A stretch of DNA of 37,144 nucleotides from Pseudomonadales bacterium. GTDB lineage: Bacteria > Pseudomonadota > Gammaproteobacteria > Pseudomonadales > Pseudohongiellaceae. The DNA lies in contig JALQUB010000052.1 in the NCBI GenBank assembly GCA_023268635.1, positions 1 to 37,144 of the forward strand. The letters are read 5' to 3'. A program made the position numbers and the translations under genes. This document shows, in pieces, positions 10,371 to 19,828 of this stretch. The notes under the pieces were generated by a model that had not been told where the DNA came from, made no database searches, and was given only the letters and a program-made list of their open reading frames with translations. The first letter of the stretch is position 1. Every line of letters starts with the position of its first letter.

Positions 10371-11384
10371 TTACGCGTAACGAGTTTTGGAGTATTCGCC
10401 CGCTTCTTCGCGTACGAGGCGCGGCACGAGGTAGCCGGGAAGTCGAGTCTGCAGCTCGGCGACGAGGGATTGGGCGAGGGGCAACTCGACATCGAAATGG
10501 GCCGTGCCAGCGACCGCATCGGGAAGGTGTAGGTAGTAGGGGAGTACGCCTTGTTCGAATAACTTGCGGCTAAGATCGGCTAAAATCTCCACATTGTCGT
10601 TAACATTCGTCAAGATCACCGACTGGTTTAATAAGGTCACACCGCTGTTACGCAGCTGTTGGAAGGCCGATTTACTTTCTGGACTGAGTTCCTGAGCATG
10701 ATTGCAGTGCGAGACGAGCACGACGCTGAGTCGCGTCGTCTTGAGCCGTGCGCACAGCGCCTCATCGATCCGCTGGGGCAATACGGTAGTCATGCGTGTG
10801 TGTATGCGCAGCGTGTTGACATGGGGGATGGCCTCGATTTGTTCGATGAGCCAATCGAGTTGTCGGTTGGGGAGTGCCAGTGGATCACCGCCGCTGAGGA
10901 TGACTTCTCCGACCCTGGGCTCGTTCGCAATATAGTCGAAGACGGCCCGCCAATGTTCTCGGCTCGGCGCATTCGCCGCATAATCGAAATGTCGCCGAAA
11001 ACAATAGCGGCAGTGTACGGCGCAATGTGGGGACGCGGTGAGAAGCACGCGACTACTGTATTTATGTAGTAGGCCTGACACTGGGTTGAACTGCGACTCC
11101 TGTAGCGGATCGAAGCCGTAGCCTGCCACCTCCGCTTCCTCTTGGGAGGCGGGCCAGAGCTGACGCAAAATCGGGTCGTTCCAGTCTCCGGGTTTTATTC
11201 GGGAAAGAAACCAGCGTGGCAGCTTGAAGGGAAACTGTGTTGCGGCGGCCGAAGAGAAGGGATTGTCATCGTGGTCGAGGCCGAGTAATTCAAGCAACTC
11301 TTGGGGATCGGTCACGAGATCGGATAACATTCGCTGCCACGCCGGCACATCGGACTGGATTATTGCTAAACTAGGCGCTGGCAT
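10371..11384 (-). CDS. epmB: EF-P beta-lysylation protein, lysine 2,3-aminomutase type
   Basis: EpmB is a radical-SAM, PLP-dependent enzyme that converts (S)-alpha-lysine to (R)-beta-lysine for attachment to EF-P. From the ATG at 11384 it has 337 residues (E. coli 342). The radical-SAM cluster motif is CAVHCRYCF (Cys121, 125, 128). GEVILSGGDPLAL near 160-175 and HTRMTTVLPQRID follow. The PLP lysine is Lys333 in the C-terminal SKT, equivalent to E. coli Lys332. The frame stays open to 11507, but the extra N-terminus has no family counterpart and would overlap the efp promoter. The gene diverges from efp, so the modifier and its target share a control region. Confidence 0.93.
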   Translation of the reverse strand: MPAPSLAIIQSDVPAWQRMLSDLVTDPQELLELLGLDHDDNPFSSAAATQFPFKLPRWFLSRIKPGDWNDPILRQLWPASQEEAEVAGYGFDPLQESQFNPVSGLLHKYSSRVLLTASPHCAVHCRYCFRRHFDYAANAPSREHWRAVFDYIANEPRVGEVILSGGDPLALPNRQLDWLIEQIEAIPHVNTLRIHTRMTTVLPQRIDEALCARLKTTRLSVVLVSHCNHAQELSPESKSAFQQLRNSGVTLLNQSVILTNVNDNVEILADLSRKLFEQGVLPYYLHLPDAVAGTAHFDVELPLAQSLVAELQTRLPGYLVPRLVREEAGEYSKTRYA

Positions 11385-11400
11385 AAAAGACTCGGCTGCG

Positions 11401-11428
11401 AAGACAGTGTTTCTACGCGGTGGATAAT
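11401..11428 (+). promoter_or_regulatory. Possible sigma-70 promoter for efp
   Basis: AAGACA at 11401-11406 and GATAAT at 11423-11428 are separated by 16 bases, giving four and five matches to the -35 and -10 consensus. They lie in the epmB-efp divergent gap, 61 bases before the efp start. This is by-eye matching only. Confidence 0.35.
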
Positions 11429-11488
11429 AACACGTTCGATCCGGCCCATAGGCTGCGGCGACGCGAATTGGAGAAAGGCGGAAATAGC

Positions 11489-12061
11489 ATGGCGACATAT
11501 TCAACAAACGAGTTCAAAGGCGGCCTCAAGGTCTTAATCGATGGTGAGCCTTGCTCAATTCTCGAGAACGAAGTCGTAAAGCCGGGCAAGGGCCAGGCCT
11601 TCAACCGTGTGAGGCTCCGTAACCTGAAGAATGGTCGCGTCTGGGAACGTACTTATAAGTCCGGCGAATCGGTCGAAGGTGCCGACGTGATGGAAATCGA
11701 TATGCAGTATCTCTACACCGATGGAGAGTTCTGGCATTTCATGAAGACTGACGACAGCTTTGAACAAATTGCCGCCGATGCCGCCGCAATCACTGACGCT
11801 AAAAACTGGCTAAAGGAAGAAGACATCTACACCGTGGTGTTATGGAACGATAGCCCTATTTCAGTCACGCCGCAGAATTTTGTCGAGCTCGAAGTGGTCG
11901 ACACGGATCCCGGATTGAAGGGCGACACGGCGCAGGGCGGTACAAAGCCGGCGACTTTGAGTTCTGGCGCAGTTGTTAAAGTGCCTCTGTTCGTGACAAT
12001 CGGTGATGTACTTCGAGTCGATACGCGCACAGCGGAATACCAAAACCGCGTCACAAAATAA
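11489..12061 (+). CDS. efp: Elongation factor P
   Basis: EF-P binds ribosomes stalled on polyproline stretches and promotes peptide-bond formation. It has 190 residues (E. coli 188). The N-terminal KOW-like domain carries KPGKGQAF with the modified Lys34 at the tip of the loop. The OB domains carry [17 protein letters not shown]-like [28 protein letters not shown] and the C-terminal [19 protein letters not shown]. The upstream frame from 11420 is open, but the ATG at 11489 has a good purine-rich site (aaaggcgg) and matches the family N-terminus. epmB (divergent) and epmA (16 bases downstream) supply the (R)-beta-lysyl modification of Lys34. Confidence 0.97.
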   Translation: MATYSTNEFKGGLKVLIDGEPCSILENEVVKPGKGQAFNRVRLRNLKNGRVWERTYKSGESVEGADVMEIDMQYLYTDGEFWHFMKTDDSFEQIAADAAAITDAKNWLKEEDIYTVVLWNDSPISVTPQNFVELEVVDTDPGLKGDTAQGGTKPATLSSGAVVKVPLFVTIGDVLRVDTRTAEYQNRVTK

Positions 12062-12077
12062 ATAGACGGCGATAGTC

Positions 12078-13061
12078 ATGACTCACGACTGGCGTCCCCA
12101 AGCATCGCTCGAGACGCTCAGGCAACGCGCGCAAGTGCTCGCCATTATCCGTGAGTTTTTTGCCAAGCGTGGGGTCCTCGAAGTCGAGACGCCCGCGCTC
12201 ATGCCGACCACCGCAACGGATATTTATATCGACTCTTTTCACGTCGACACCCGCGTCGATCCACAGCGTGAAATTGGCCAATACCTGTTTTTACAGACCT
12301 CCCCCGAATTTCCCTTGAAGCGCCTACTCGCGGCGGGCAGCGGCGCTATCTATCAACTCGCAAAAGTGTTTCGTCGAGAACAGGCGAGCAAGCGTCATAG
12401 TGCTGAATTCACGATGCTGGAATGGTATCGACCCGGGTACACACTCGATACGTTGATGGATGAGGTCGAAGCGCTAGTCGTCGAAGTGTTCGATGCGACG
12501 ACCGGTGATGCGGCGCGAGTGACAGAGATCGCGATTGCACGTGTGACTTATAGAGATTTATTTCTCGAGCATCTGAACATCGATCCGCACGTGGCGAGCG
12601 ATCAAGACTTCGAGTCGCTGGCGCATGAGAAAATCGCGCTGAGCGCCGAGGGTCTTTCGCGGACAGATTATCTCCAACTCTTGCTCGCGCACTGCATCGA
12701 ACCCTCGCTGCCCTTCGCGTGTTTTATTTACGATTATCCGGTGCAACAGGCGGCACTCGCTCGCATCGAAGTGGATAGAACGGGGCAAGCGGTCGCGCGC
12801 CGCTTCGAGTTATTCATTGCGGGCATGGAGTTGGCGAATGGTTATTTCGAGTTACAGGACGCGCGGGAGCAACGTGCAAGATTCGAAGCCGACATCGCCG
12901 AGCGAGAACGACGCGGATTTGATGCTGTGCCACTCGATGAAAAATTATTGGCGGCACTAGAGCATGGTTTGCCAGAGTGCTCGGGGGTCGCACTCGGTGT
13001 CGATCGGCTGATAATGGCGGCGCTGGGTAAAAAAGATATTCGCGAAGTGCAGGCGTTTTAA
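12078..13061 (+). CDS. epmA: EF-P lysine lysyltransferase (PoxA/GenX)
   Basis: EpmA is a truncated lysyl-tRNA synthetase paralogue that attaches (R)-beta-lysine to EF-P Lys34. It has 327 residues (E. coli 325), only the class II catalytic core, with no anticodon-binding domain. Motif 1 lies around FFAKRGVLEVETPALMP (30-46), motif 2 is FRREQASKRHSAEFTMLEWYRPG (about 97-119), and motif 3 is SGVALGVDRLIMAALG near the C-terminus. It sits 16 bases after efp and is probably in the same transcript. Its TAA overlaps the stop codon of the convergent aminotransferase gene within a perfect inverted repeat. Confidence 0.96.
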   Translation: MTHDWRPQASLETLRQRAQVLAIIREFFAKRGVLEVETPALMPTTATDIYIDSFHVDTRVDPQREIGQYLFLQTSPEFPLKRLLAAGSGAIYQLAKVFRREQASKRHSAEFTMLEWYRPGYTLDTLMDEVEALVVEVFDATTGDAARVTEIAIARVTYRDLFLEHLNIDPHVASDQDFESLAHEKIALSAEGLSRTDYLQLLLAHCIEPSLPFACFIYDYPVQQAALARIEVDRTGQAVARRFELFIAGMELANGYFELQDAREQRARFEADIAERERRGFDAVPLDEKLLAALEHGLPECSGVALGVDRLIMAALGKKDIREVQAF

Positions 13062-13080
13062 ACGCCTGCTTCTTCTTTCA
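13049..13080 (+). terminator. Inverted repeat over the overlapping epmA/dat stop codons
   Basis: Bases 13049-13058 (gcaggcgttt) are perfectly complementary to 13060-13069 around a single central base. The repeat covers both convergent stops. On the plus strand it is followed by ttcttcttt, so it can act as a rho-independent terminator for epmA that is folded into the last codons of dat. The minus-strand flank lacks a T-run, so termination of the dat transcript here is less likely. Confidence 0.55.
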
Positions 13081-13912
13081 TGCGAGTGAGATAGACCGCG
13101 CGAAGTTTTTGGGCGACAGGACCGGGTAAGCCATCGCCAATTGTGTGGCCATCGATGCTGACGACCGGGCATACAACCGTGGTTGCGCTGGTGATGAACG
13201 CCTCGTCTGCGTCGATGGCTTCCTGCAAGGTGAATAGGCGCTGCTCTAATTGCAAACCTTCGGCTTCGCAGAGTTCGAATAATGTGCGGCGGCGTATGCC
13301 TGGCAAGATTTCATTCGTTAATGGACGAGTGATGATGACACCGTCCTTCACAATATAAGCGCTAGACGAAACCCCTTCGGTGACATAGCCGTCTTCGACC
13401 ATCCAGCCTTCTTTGGCGCCGCGCTCGACGGCATCCTGTTTTGCGAGGACTTGCCCGAGTAAGTTGACCGATTTGATATCACGGCGCTTCCATCTCAGGT
13501 CCGGTGTTGAGACGACGGCGATGCCGGTTTTGGCCGTCGGAGGATCGAGGAGTATTAGGTGATTCGCGAAGCCTACGATGGAGGGTCTCGTGTCGGCGGG
13601 GAAATTAAATTCGCGATCGGCGATGCCTCGCGTAATTTGTAAATAGACCATGCCTTCGTTAATCGCGTTTCTAAGAATGAGTTGTTGCATCATCTCGAGG
13701 ATTTCATCCGCGGTGCAGGGCCATTCGATTCGCAATTCGCCGAGGCTGCGCTCGAGTCGCTGCAGGAAATACTCTTTGTCTACCATCGAGCCTTCGATGA
13801 CGGGAACGACCTCGTACACCCCATCGCCGAAGATAAACCCGCGGTCGAAGATGGAGATAGTCGCGTCTTGCTTCGCAACATATTGACCGTTTACATAAAC
13901 GATGTCGCTCAT
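13058..13912 (-). CDS. dat: D-amino acid aminotransferase (class IV PLP)
   Basis: This is a fold-type IV PLP aminotransferase, most likely interconverting D-alanine and D-glutamate with their keto acids. It has 284 residues, typical of the family. The N-terminal VNGQYV and RGFIFGDGVYEVVPV (24-38) are D-AAT-like. The catalytic Schiff-base lysine is Lys147 in DIKSVNLL. EGVSSSAYIV and the phosphate-binding region near ITSATTVV follow. Aminodeoxychorismate lyase and branched-chain aminotransferase share the fold; the RGF..GDGVYEV and DIKS(V/L)N motifs favour D-AAT. Its ATG overlaps the TGA of the preceding GNAT gene by four bases, so translation is probably coupled. Confidence 0.85.
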   Translation of the reverse strand: MSDIVYVNGQYVAKQDATISIFDRGFIFGDGVYEVVPVIEGSMVDKEYFLQRLERSLGELRIEWPCTADEILEMMQQLILRNAINEGMVYLQITRGIADREFNFPADTRPSIVGFANHLILLDPPTAKTGIAVVSTPDLRWKRRDIKSVNLLGQVLAKQDAVERGAKEGWMVEDGYVTEGVSSSAYIVKDGVIITRPLTNEILPGIRRRTLFELCEAEGLQLEQRLFTLQEAIDADEAFITSATTVVCPVVSIDGHTIGDGLPGPVAQKLRAVYLTRMKEEAGV

Positions 13913-14418
13913 TTGTTAAACTCCTCGGCAAAACTCGCGAGACGAGCGCCATCTAGGCGTTGGACCGTCCATTCCTCCATCGGCAGAGCCCCGATGGAGC
14001 GATAAAAATCAATCGCGGGCTGGTTCCAGTCGAGCACCGACCATTCGACGCGAGTGCAATTCATGTCGACCGCTTTTTTCGCGAGATAGGCGAGTAGTAG
14101 TTTGCCGAAGCCGCGGCCGCGCATCGCCGGCTGCACGTACAAATCTTCGAGATAAATACCCGGACGACCGGTGAAGGTCGAGAAATTATGAAAGAACAGC
14201 GCATAGCCAACCGCGTTGCCGTCGAGTTCGGCGATGATCACTTGGGCATAAGGGGTGTCGCCGAATAGGGTCTCAGTAAGAGTCGCTTCGGTCGCAACCA
14301 CTTCATGGGCAAGTTTTTCGTAGACGGCTAATTCCGTGATGAAGCCGAGGATGGTGCCGACGTCCGCAGGCGTGGCCGCGCGGAGTATGAAGCCTTCAAT
14401 GGGAGTTTTTAAATGCAT
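13909..14418 (-). CDS. GNAT N-acetyltransferase, spermidine-acetyltransferase-like
   Basis: This 169-residue protein is a single GNAT domain that transfers acetyl from acetyl-CoA to an amine. The strand-4/5 segment IYLEDLYVQPAMRGRGFGK carries the Q/RxxGxG/A acetyl-CoA loop as RGRGFG. The later VEWSVLDWNQPAIDFYRSIGA closely recalls diamine/spermidine acetyltransferases (SSAT-like), but the substrate cannot be fixed by eye. The frame extends to a TTG at 14445 with no ribosome-binding site; the ATG at 14418 is preferred, though its site is also weak. It overlaps dat by four bases and probably forms a two-gene operon with it. Confidence 0.85.
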   Translation of the reverse strand: MHLKTPIEGFILRAATPADVGTILGFITELAVYEKLAHEVVATEATLTETLFGDTPYAQVIIAELDGNAVGYALFFHNFSTFTGRPGIYLEDLYVQPAMRGRGFGKLLLAYLAKKAVDMNCTRVEWSVLDWNQPAIDFYRSIGALPMEEWTVQRLDGARLASFAEEFNK

Positions 14419-14529
14419 AACGGTCTCGCAGCGATTGATTTTCAATCGAACAATTTATCATTTTTTGGAAGTCAGAGTTAGTTTGACAGCGGAAACCTGC
14501 CGGCGGGCTCTCAGATAGCAGCCAGACCT

Positions 14530-14557
14530 ATGACTGGAGGGCGCTCGCTGCTATAAT
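14530..14557 (+). promoter_or_regulatory. Probable sigma-70 promoter of icd
   Basis: A perfect TATAAT lies at 14552-14557, 16 bases after ATGACT (four of six -35 matches). It is 76 bases upstream of the icd ATG, in the divergent gap with the GNAT gene. The leader that follows ends in a strong aagaaggaaaa ribosome-binding site. No riboswitch-like fold is obvious in it. Confidence 0.5.
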
Positions 14558-14594
14558 GCGCCCCCTTTTCACCGACAGCTGCGGCAGCGATTGA

Positions 14595-16862
<2,268 letters not shown>

Positions 16863-16903
16863 AGTCGGCGTCAATTAGCGACAACCCGATTCGATCGGAT
16901 CAA

Positions 16904-16942
16904 TAAAAAACCCCCGAGTCAGTGACTGACTCGGGGGTTTTT
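16904..16942. terminator. Strong bidirectional rho-independent terminator
   Basis: A perfect 13-base stem (cccccgagtcagt at 16911-16923 with its complement at 16925-16937) is flanked by an A-run on the left and a T-run on the right. It therefore serves both icd on the plus strand and the convergent NHL gene on the minus strand. Confidence 0.92.
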
Positions 16943-16961
16943 GTTTGTGCGTAGAATATTT

Positions 16962-18035
16962 CTAGCGAGCAGGGCGAGTGTAACGTTTCACGCCACCGAC
17001 TGGGCCAACTTCGGCACCGAAGATGTTGCCGTTTTTGTCTGCAACCACGCCTTCTGCTGTACAAGTGCCGCGACAGTCAGGATTGGGATCAGGGATGAAG
17101 AACTCAACTTCGCCAGTGACCGCACTGCCTACGCGGATGCCGCGCAGCCAATCGCCATGGTCTGGATTGACCGAGCCTGACTCAGAATCGGCGGCGTAGA
17201 GAACATCGTTCTTGTCGATATAGATGCCACTGTTACGGCTGAACTGATACCAGACGTCGAGCAGGTTTCCTTCCTGATCAAAAATTTGGATACGGTTGTT
17301 GCCGCGGTCTGCTACGAATAGACGTCCTTTCGAGTCCATCGCGAGGCCGTGGGGCTGGCGGAATTTGCCAGGTTCTGTGCCCCAGCCACCGAAAGAGAAG
17401 AGGTGGTTACCCTCGGCATCGAACTTGTGGACACGGTTAGGCGTACCCTCGGCGCTTGAGTGGCCTTCGCCGACGAAGATTGAACCGTCAGGTGCGACGT
17501 GCATATCGTTGGGTGTGAAGAAGTACTCTTCGTCACGGCCACCGCCCTTGTTTCCCAGCGTTAACAGATGGACGCCGGTGGGGCTGAATTTGTGGATTTG
17601 GTGACCGTACTGTTCACCGTCGAAGTCATCCATGCCTTCGGTGCCGCGCGCGTCAGCGATCCAGACATTGCCGTCGTAGTCGACGTGGATGCCGTGTGGC
17701 CACGTGATGTAGCCGGCACCGAAGCTGCGAACGAGGTTGCCGTCTTTGTCGTAGAGCATGACGAGATTCACGTCGGGATTATTCACGCAGGCATTGATGT
17801 TGCCGCCACAGCGTTCAGCGATCCATACGCTCTCGCCGTCAATGTCGATGTCGACCGTGCTAGTTGAACCCCAAGTGCGGCCGCCCGGCATTTTGAAGAA
17901 ACCGGATTGCGTGATGTAAGGGTTTGGCAGGTCGTTGACCGGCTCCATGTCAGCCTGCGCGAGCGCGAGTGGGCTTGCGAGCAGTGCGCCCAACAGCAGT
18001 CCCTTGGGTGCAGTGATGAATTTGTCTAAGTCCAT
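16962..18035 (-). CDS. Exported NHL-repeat beta-propeller protein
   Basis: This is a 357-residue protein with an N-terminal signal peptide (GLLLGALLASPLALAQA, cleavage near 27-29). Repeated NHL-type blades follow: WPHGIHVDYDGNVWIAD, FFTPNDMHVAPDGSIFVGEG, FRQPHGLAMDSKGRLFVADRGNNRIQIFDQEGN, and NSGIYIDKNDVLYAADSESG, consistent with a six-bladed propeller. Such proteins range from binding scaffolds to lactonases and peptidylglycine-lyase relatives; no active site can be assigned here. Several Cys residues (CGGNINAC and CRGTC) could form disulfides in the periplasm. The ATG has an agaggaaa site. It is the last gene of a three-gene run of exported proteins and ends at the shared terminator. Confidence 0.82.
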   Translation of the reverse strand: MDLDKFITAPKGLLLGALLASPLALAQADMEPVNDLPNPYITQSGFFKMPGGRTWGSTSTVDIDIDGESVWIAERCGGNINACVNNPDVNLVMLYDKDGNLVRSFGAGYITWPHGIHVDYDGNVWIADARGTEGMDDFDGEQYGHQIHKFSPTGVHLLTLGNKGGGRDEEYFFTPNDMHVAPDGSIFVGEGHSSAEGTPNRVHKFDAEGNHLFSFGGWGTEPGKFRQPHGLAMDSKGRLFVADRGNNRIQIFDQEGNLLDVWYQFSRNSGIYIDKNDVLYAADSESGSVNPDHGDWLRGIRVGSAVTGEVEFFIPDPNPDCRGTCTAEGVVADKNGNIFGAEVGPVGGVKRYTRPAR

Positions 18036-18106
18036 TTTTTCCTCTCTTTTAGTTTTAATACATCGTGGTTGTTCGATTCTGCAGCATTCTTGCGACTAGT
18101 TCATAG

Positions 18107-18568
18107 TCATTGCGCCGACACACGTATGCCGAAGGTATCAACTTCGACCAGCACATTCTTCAGGCCGGTGATGTCGATCGGTTTGGCATCTGCACTGTCA
18201 TGATAGGCAAACACCATGACTTGCAGGGCTTCGCCTCGACGCTCCGGCAGGCTGAGTCGATCGGAGTCGAAGCCCTGCGGGATGAATAAGTTTACTACGT
18301 CTAATCCCTTTCCCGCCTTACGCGTAATGTTACGTTTATTGCCGTACCACGCCTTCTTGGTGTCGGGGATTTGATCAATGATAGCGGCGTCGTACACGAA
18401 GACGACGTCGATTTCGGTAATCAGGATGGCATTCGGGTCTAGTCGAGAGCGTACGGACACGCTCTCTACGGAAGACGTGGCTGGAGCCGCAGACAGTGTC
18501 GCGCTAACCCCCACCAGCAAGCACAGGCTTATTAGTAGCGATGACCCAAAACTCCAAGGTCGACTCAC
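18107..18568 (-). CDS. Exported protein of unknown function
   Basis: I do not recognise this 153-residue protein. It starts with a typical signal peptide (SSLLISLCLLVGVSATLSAAPA, cleavage near residue 28). The mature part has ILITEIDVVFVYD, a KKAWYGNKRN segment, DVVNLFIPQGFDSDRL and ALQVMVFAYHD, a pattern of alternating hydrophobic strands suggesting a small beta-sandwich. No Cys remains after the signal region. It lies 28 bases downstream of the 351-residue gene and 71 bases upstream of the NHL gene, all on the minus strand, so co-expression is likely. Confidence 0.7.
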   Translation of the reverse strand: MSRPWSFGSSLLISLCLLVGVSATLSAAPATSSVESVSVRSRLDPNAILITEIDVVFVYDAAIIDQIPDTKKAWYGNKRNITRKAGKGLDVVNLFIPQGFDSDRLSLPERRGEALQVMVFAYHDSADAKPIDITGLKNVLVEVDTFGIRVSAQ

Positions 18569-18596
18569 TGTTGTAATCTCCTATTTTAGATCGAGC

Positions 18597-19652
18597 TTAT
18601 TCGTCCGTCGCGACCTTGCCCATGCCATCCGCTTTAGGGGTTCCGTCGCCATTCATGCCCATGCTCTCATAGCGACGCCAGCCGGCGAGAATGCCGATGA
18701 GGCCATGATTACCCTCGTGGCAGGCATATTCATAGACCGGATCGGGAGAGCGTCGAAGCGGCAGGCGCGCCGACCAACTCTGATCCCAGCTCAAGGGGTC
18801 GTTGACCGTGAAGTCGTATTCGAGCACGCCTTCATCGATGTAACGGAAGCGCTCGGTGATTACCGCCTGATCGGACATCCCTCTGAGGTTGTAATCATGG
18901 TAGAAATTCTTAGTGGTGACGACAAGCTCGTCGTCCTCCCAGCGTCCTACCGATTCACCCTCCCATTTCGCTTGCTTGCCCGTATGCTCGCTCTCAAGCT
19001 TGATAATCCGTGCGCTATGCACCATTTCATTGAGGATCATCACATGGTTCTTGGTCTGCACCAGCTGCATATTATTGTTGTAGGAGCCTGGAATCATGGG
19101 CGGTCCGCCGACGAACCCGGTGAGGCAGCGGTCAACCGTCGTGCGGCCTTCGGGACCCGCACTATTGAAGATCATCTCGCTATATTCTGCGCGACGAGCC
19201 TTCCCGGCGGCGTTGAGCTCGGGAATGCGGCCATTCGGTGGATCGTAGATGAGTGATGTGCGGCGGCTCTCGATGGTCTCGTTGCCGCGCTCATACCAGA
19301 ATTCGTTGTAGGAAATGACCCCCGGTGGGTAGCCAGCGCCACCGACGCTGTCGACGATGAGGTCACGATTTTGGCGACGATTTTCGAACGCTTCCCATTC
19401 TTCCGCTTCTTCCGGAGTGAGTACTTCCTTATCTGCTAACTCAACTGGTCTGTTGAGTGGTGTGATTGTGCGGAAGGTATAAAAGCCTTGGAAATCGGGC
19501 TGGCCGTAGGCGGTGCGGGGAATATCGGCGTCCTGAGCGGAGGCGCTTGTCGCAGTCGCTAGCAGGATGGTCCCTGACAGTGTCGCGGCTACCACCGTGA
19601 TAGGGGCAGGCCAGAAGCGCGGCCTAATGCGGGAAGAGACATTGCGTGTCAT
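18597..19652 (-). CDS. Exported protein of an uncharacterised environmental family
   Basis: This is a 351-residue protein with a signal peptide ending near Ala-Ser-Ala-Gln at 38-40. The mature part reads RTAYGQPDFQGFYTFRTITPLNRP, a Glu-rich helix (LTPEEAEEWEAFENRR), YNEFWYERG, RRTSLIYDPPNGRIPEL, NNNMQLVQTKNHVMILNEMVHSARI, VGRWEDDELVVTTKNF and DPVYEYACHEGNHGL. I know this pattern from many hypothetical secreted proteins of marine and soil bacteria, but I know of no assigned function. The conserved Trp/His/Glu motifs suggest an enzyme or binding protein. The first of three minus-strand genes, it diverges from the UnbU-like gene across 176 bases that hold both promoters. Confidence 0.72.
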   Translation of the reverse strand: MTRNVSSRIRPRFWPAPITVVAATLSGTILLATATSASAQDADIPRTAYGQPDFQGFYTFRTITPLNRPVELADKEVLTPEEAEEWEAFENRRQNRDLIVDSVGGAGYPPGVISYNEFWYERGNETIESRRTSLIYDPPNGRIPELNAAGKARRAEYSEMIFNSAGPEGRTTVDRCLTGFVGGPPMIPGSYNNNMQLVQTKNHVMILNEMVHSARIIKLESEHTGKQAKWEGESVGRWEDDELVVTTKNFYHDYNLRGMSDQAVITERFRYIDEGVLEYDFTVNDPLSWDQSWSARLPLRRSPDPVYEYACHEGNHGLIGILAGWRRYESMGMNGDGTPKADGMGKVATDE

Positions 19653-19828
19653 AAGAACCTCTCTTGTCGACTTTTCGTCGCTTTGTTGTTTTTATCGAGC
19701 GCAGAGTCGGGCGGTATTCTTAGCCTGTTGAAATTACGCCTGTGGCACCCAGAATTCAAGCATTCGCAAATTGAATTGGCAGTGGCGCTGGTTTATCCTC
19801 AGTCGCTAGCATTTCACGGACGACGCAC

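Noticed and set aside
11385-11507. 41-residue N-terminal extension of EpmB
   Set aside because: It would overlap the efp start and has no counterpart in the family; length from 11384 matches E. coli EpmB.
18378-19256. 292-codon plus-strand ORF opposite the 351-residue exported protein gene
   Set aside because: It is long but antisense to a gene with signal peptide and family motifs; its own translation has no coherent domain and its start lies inside another gene.
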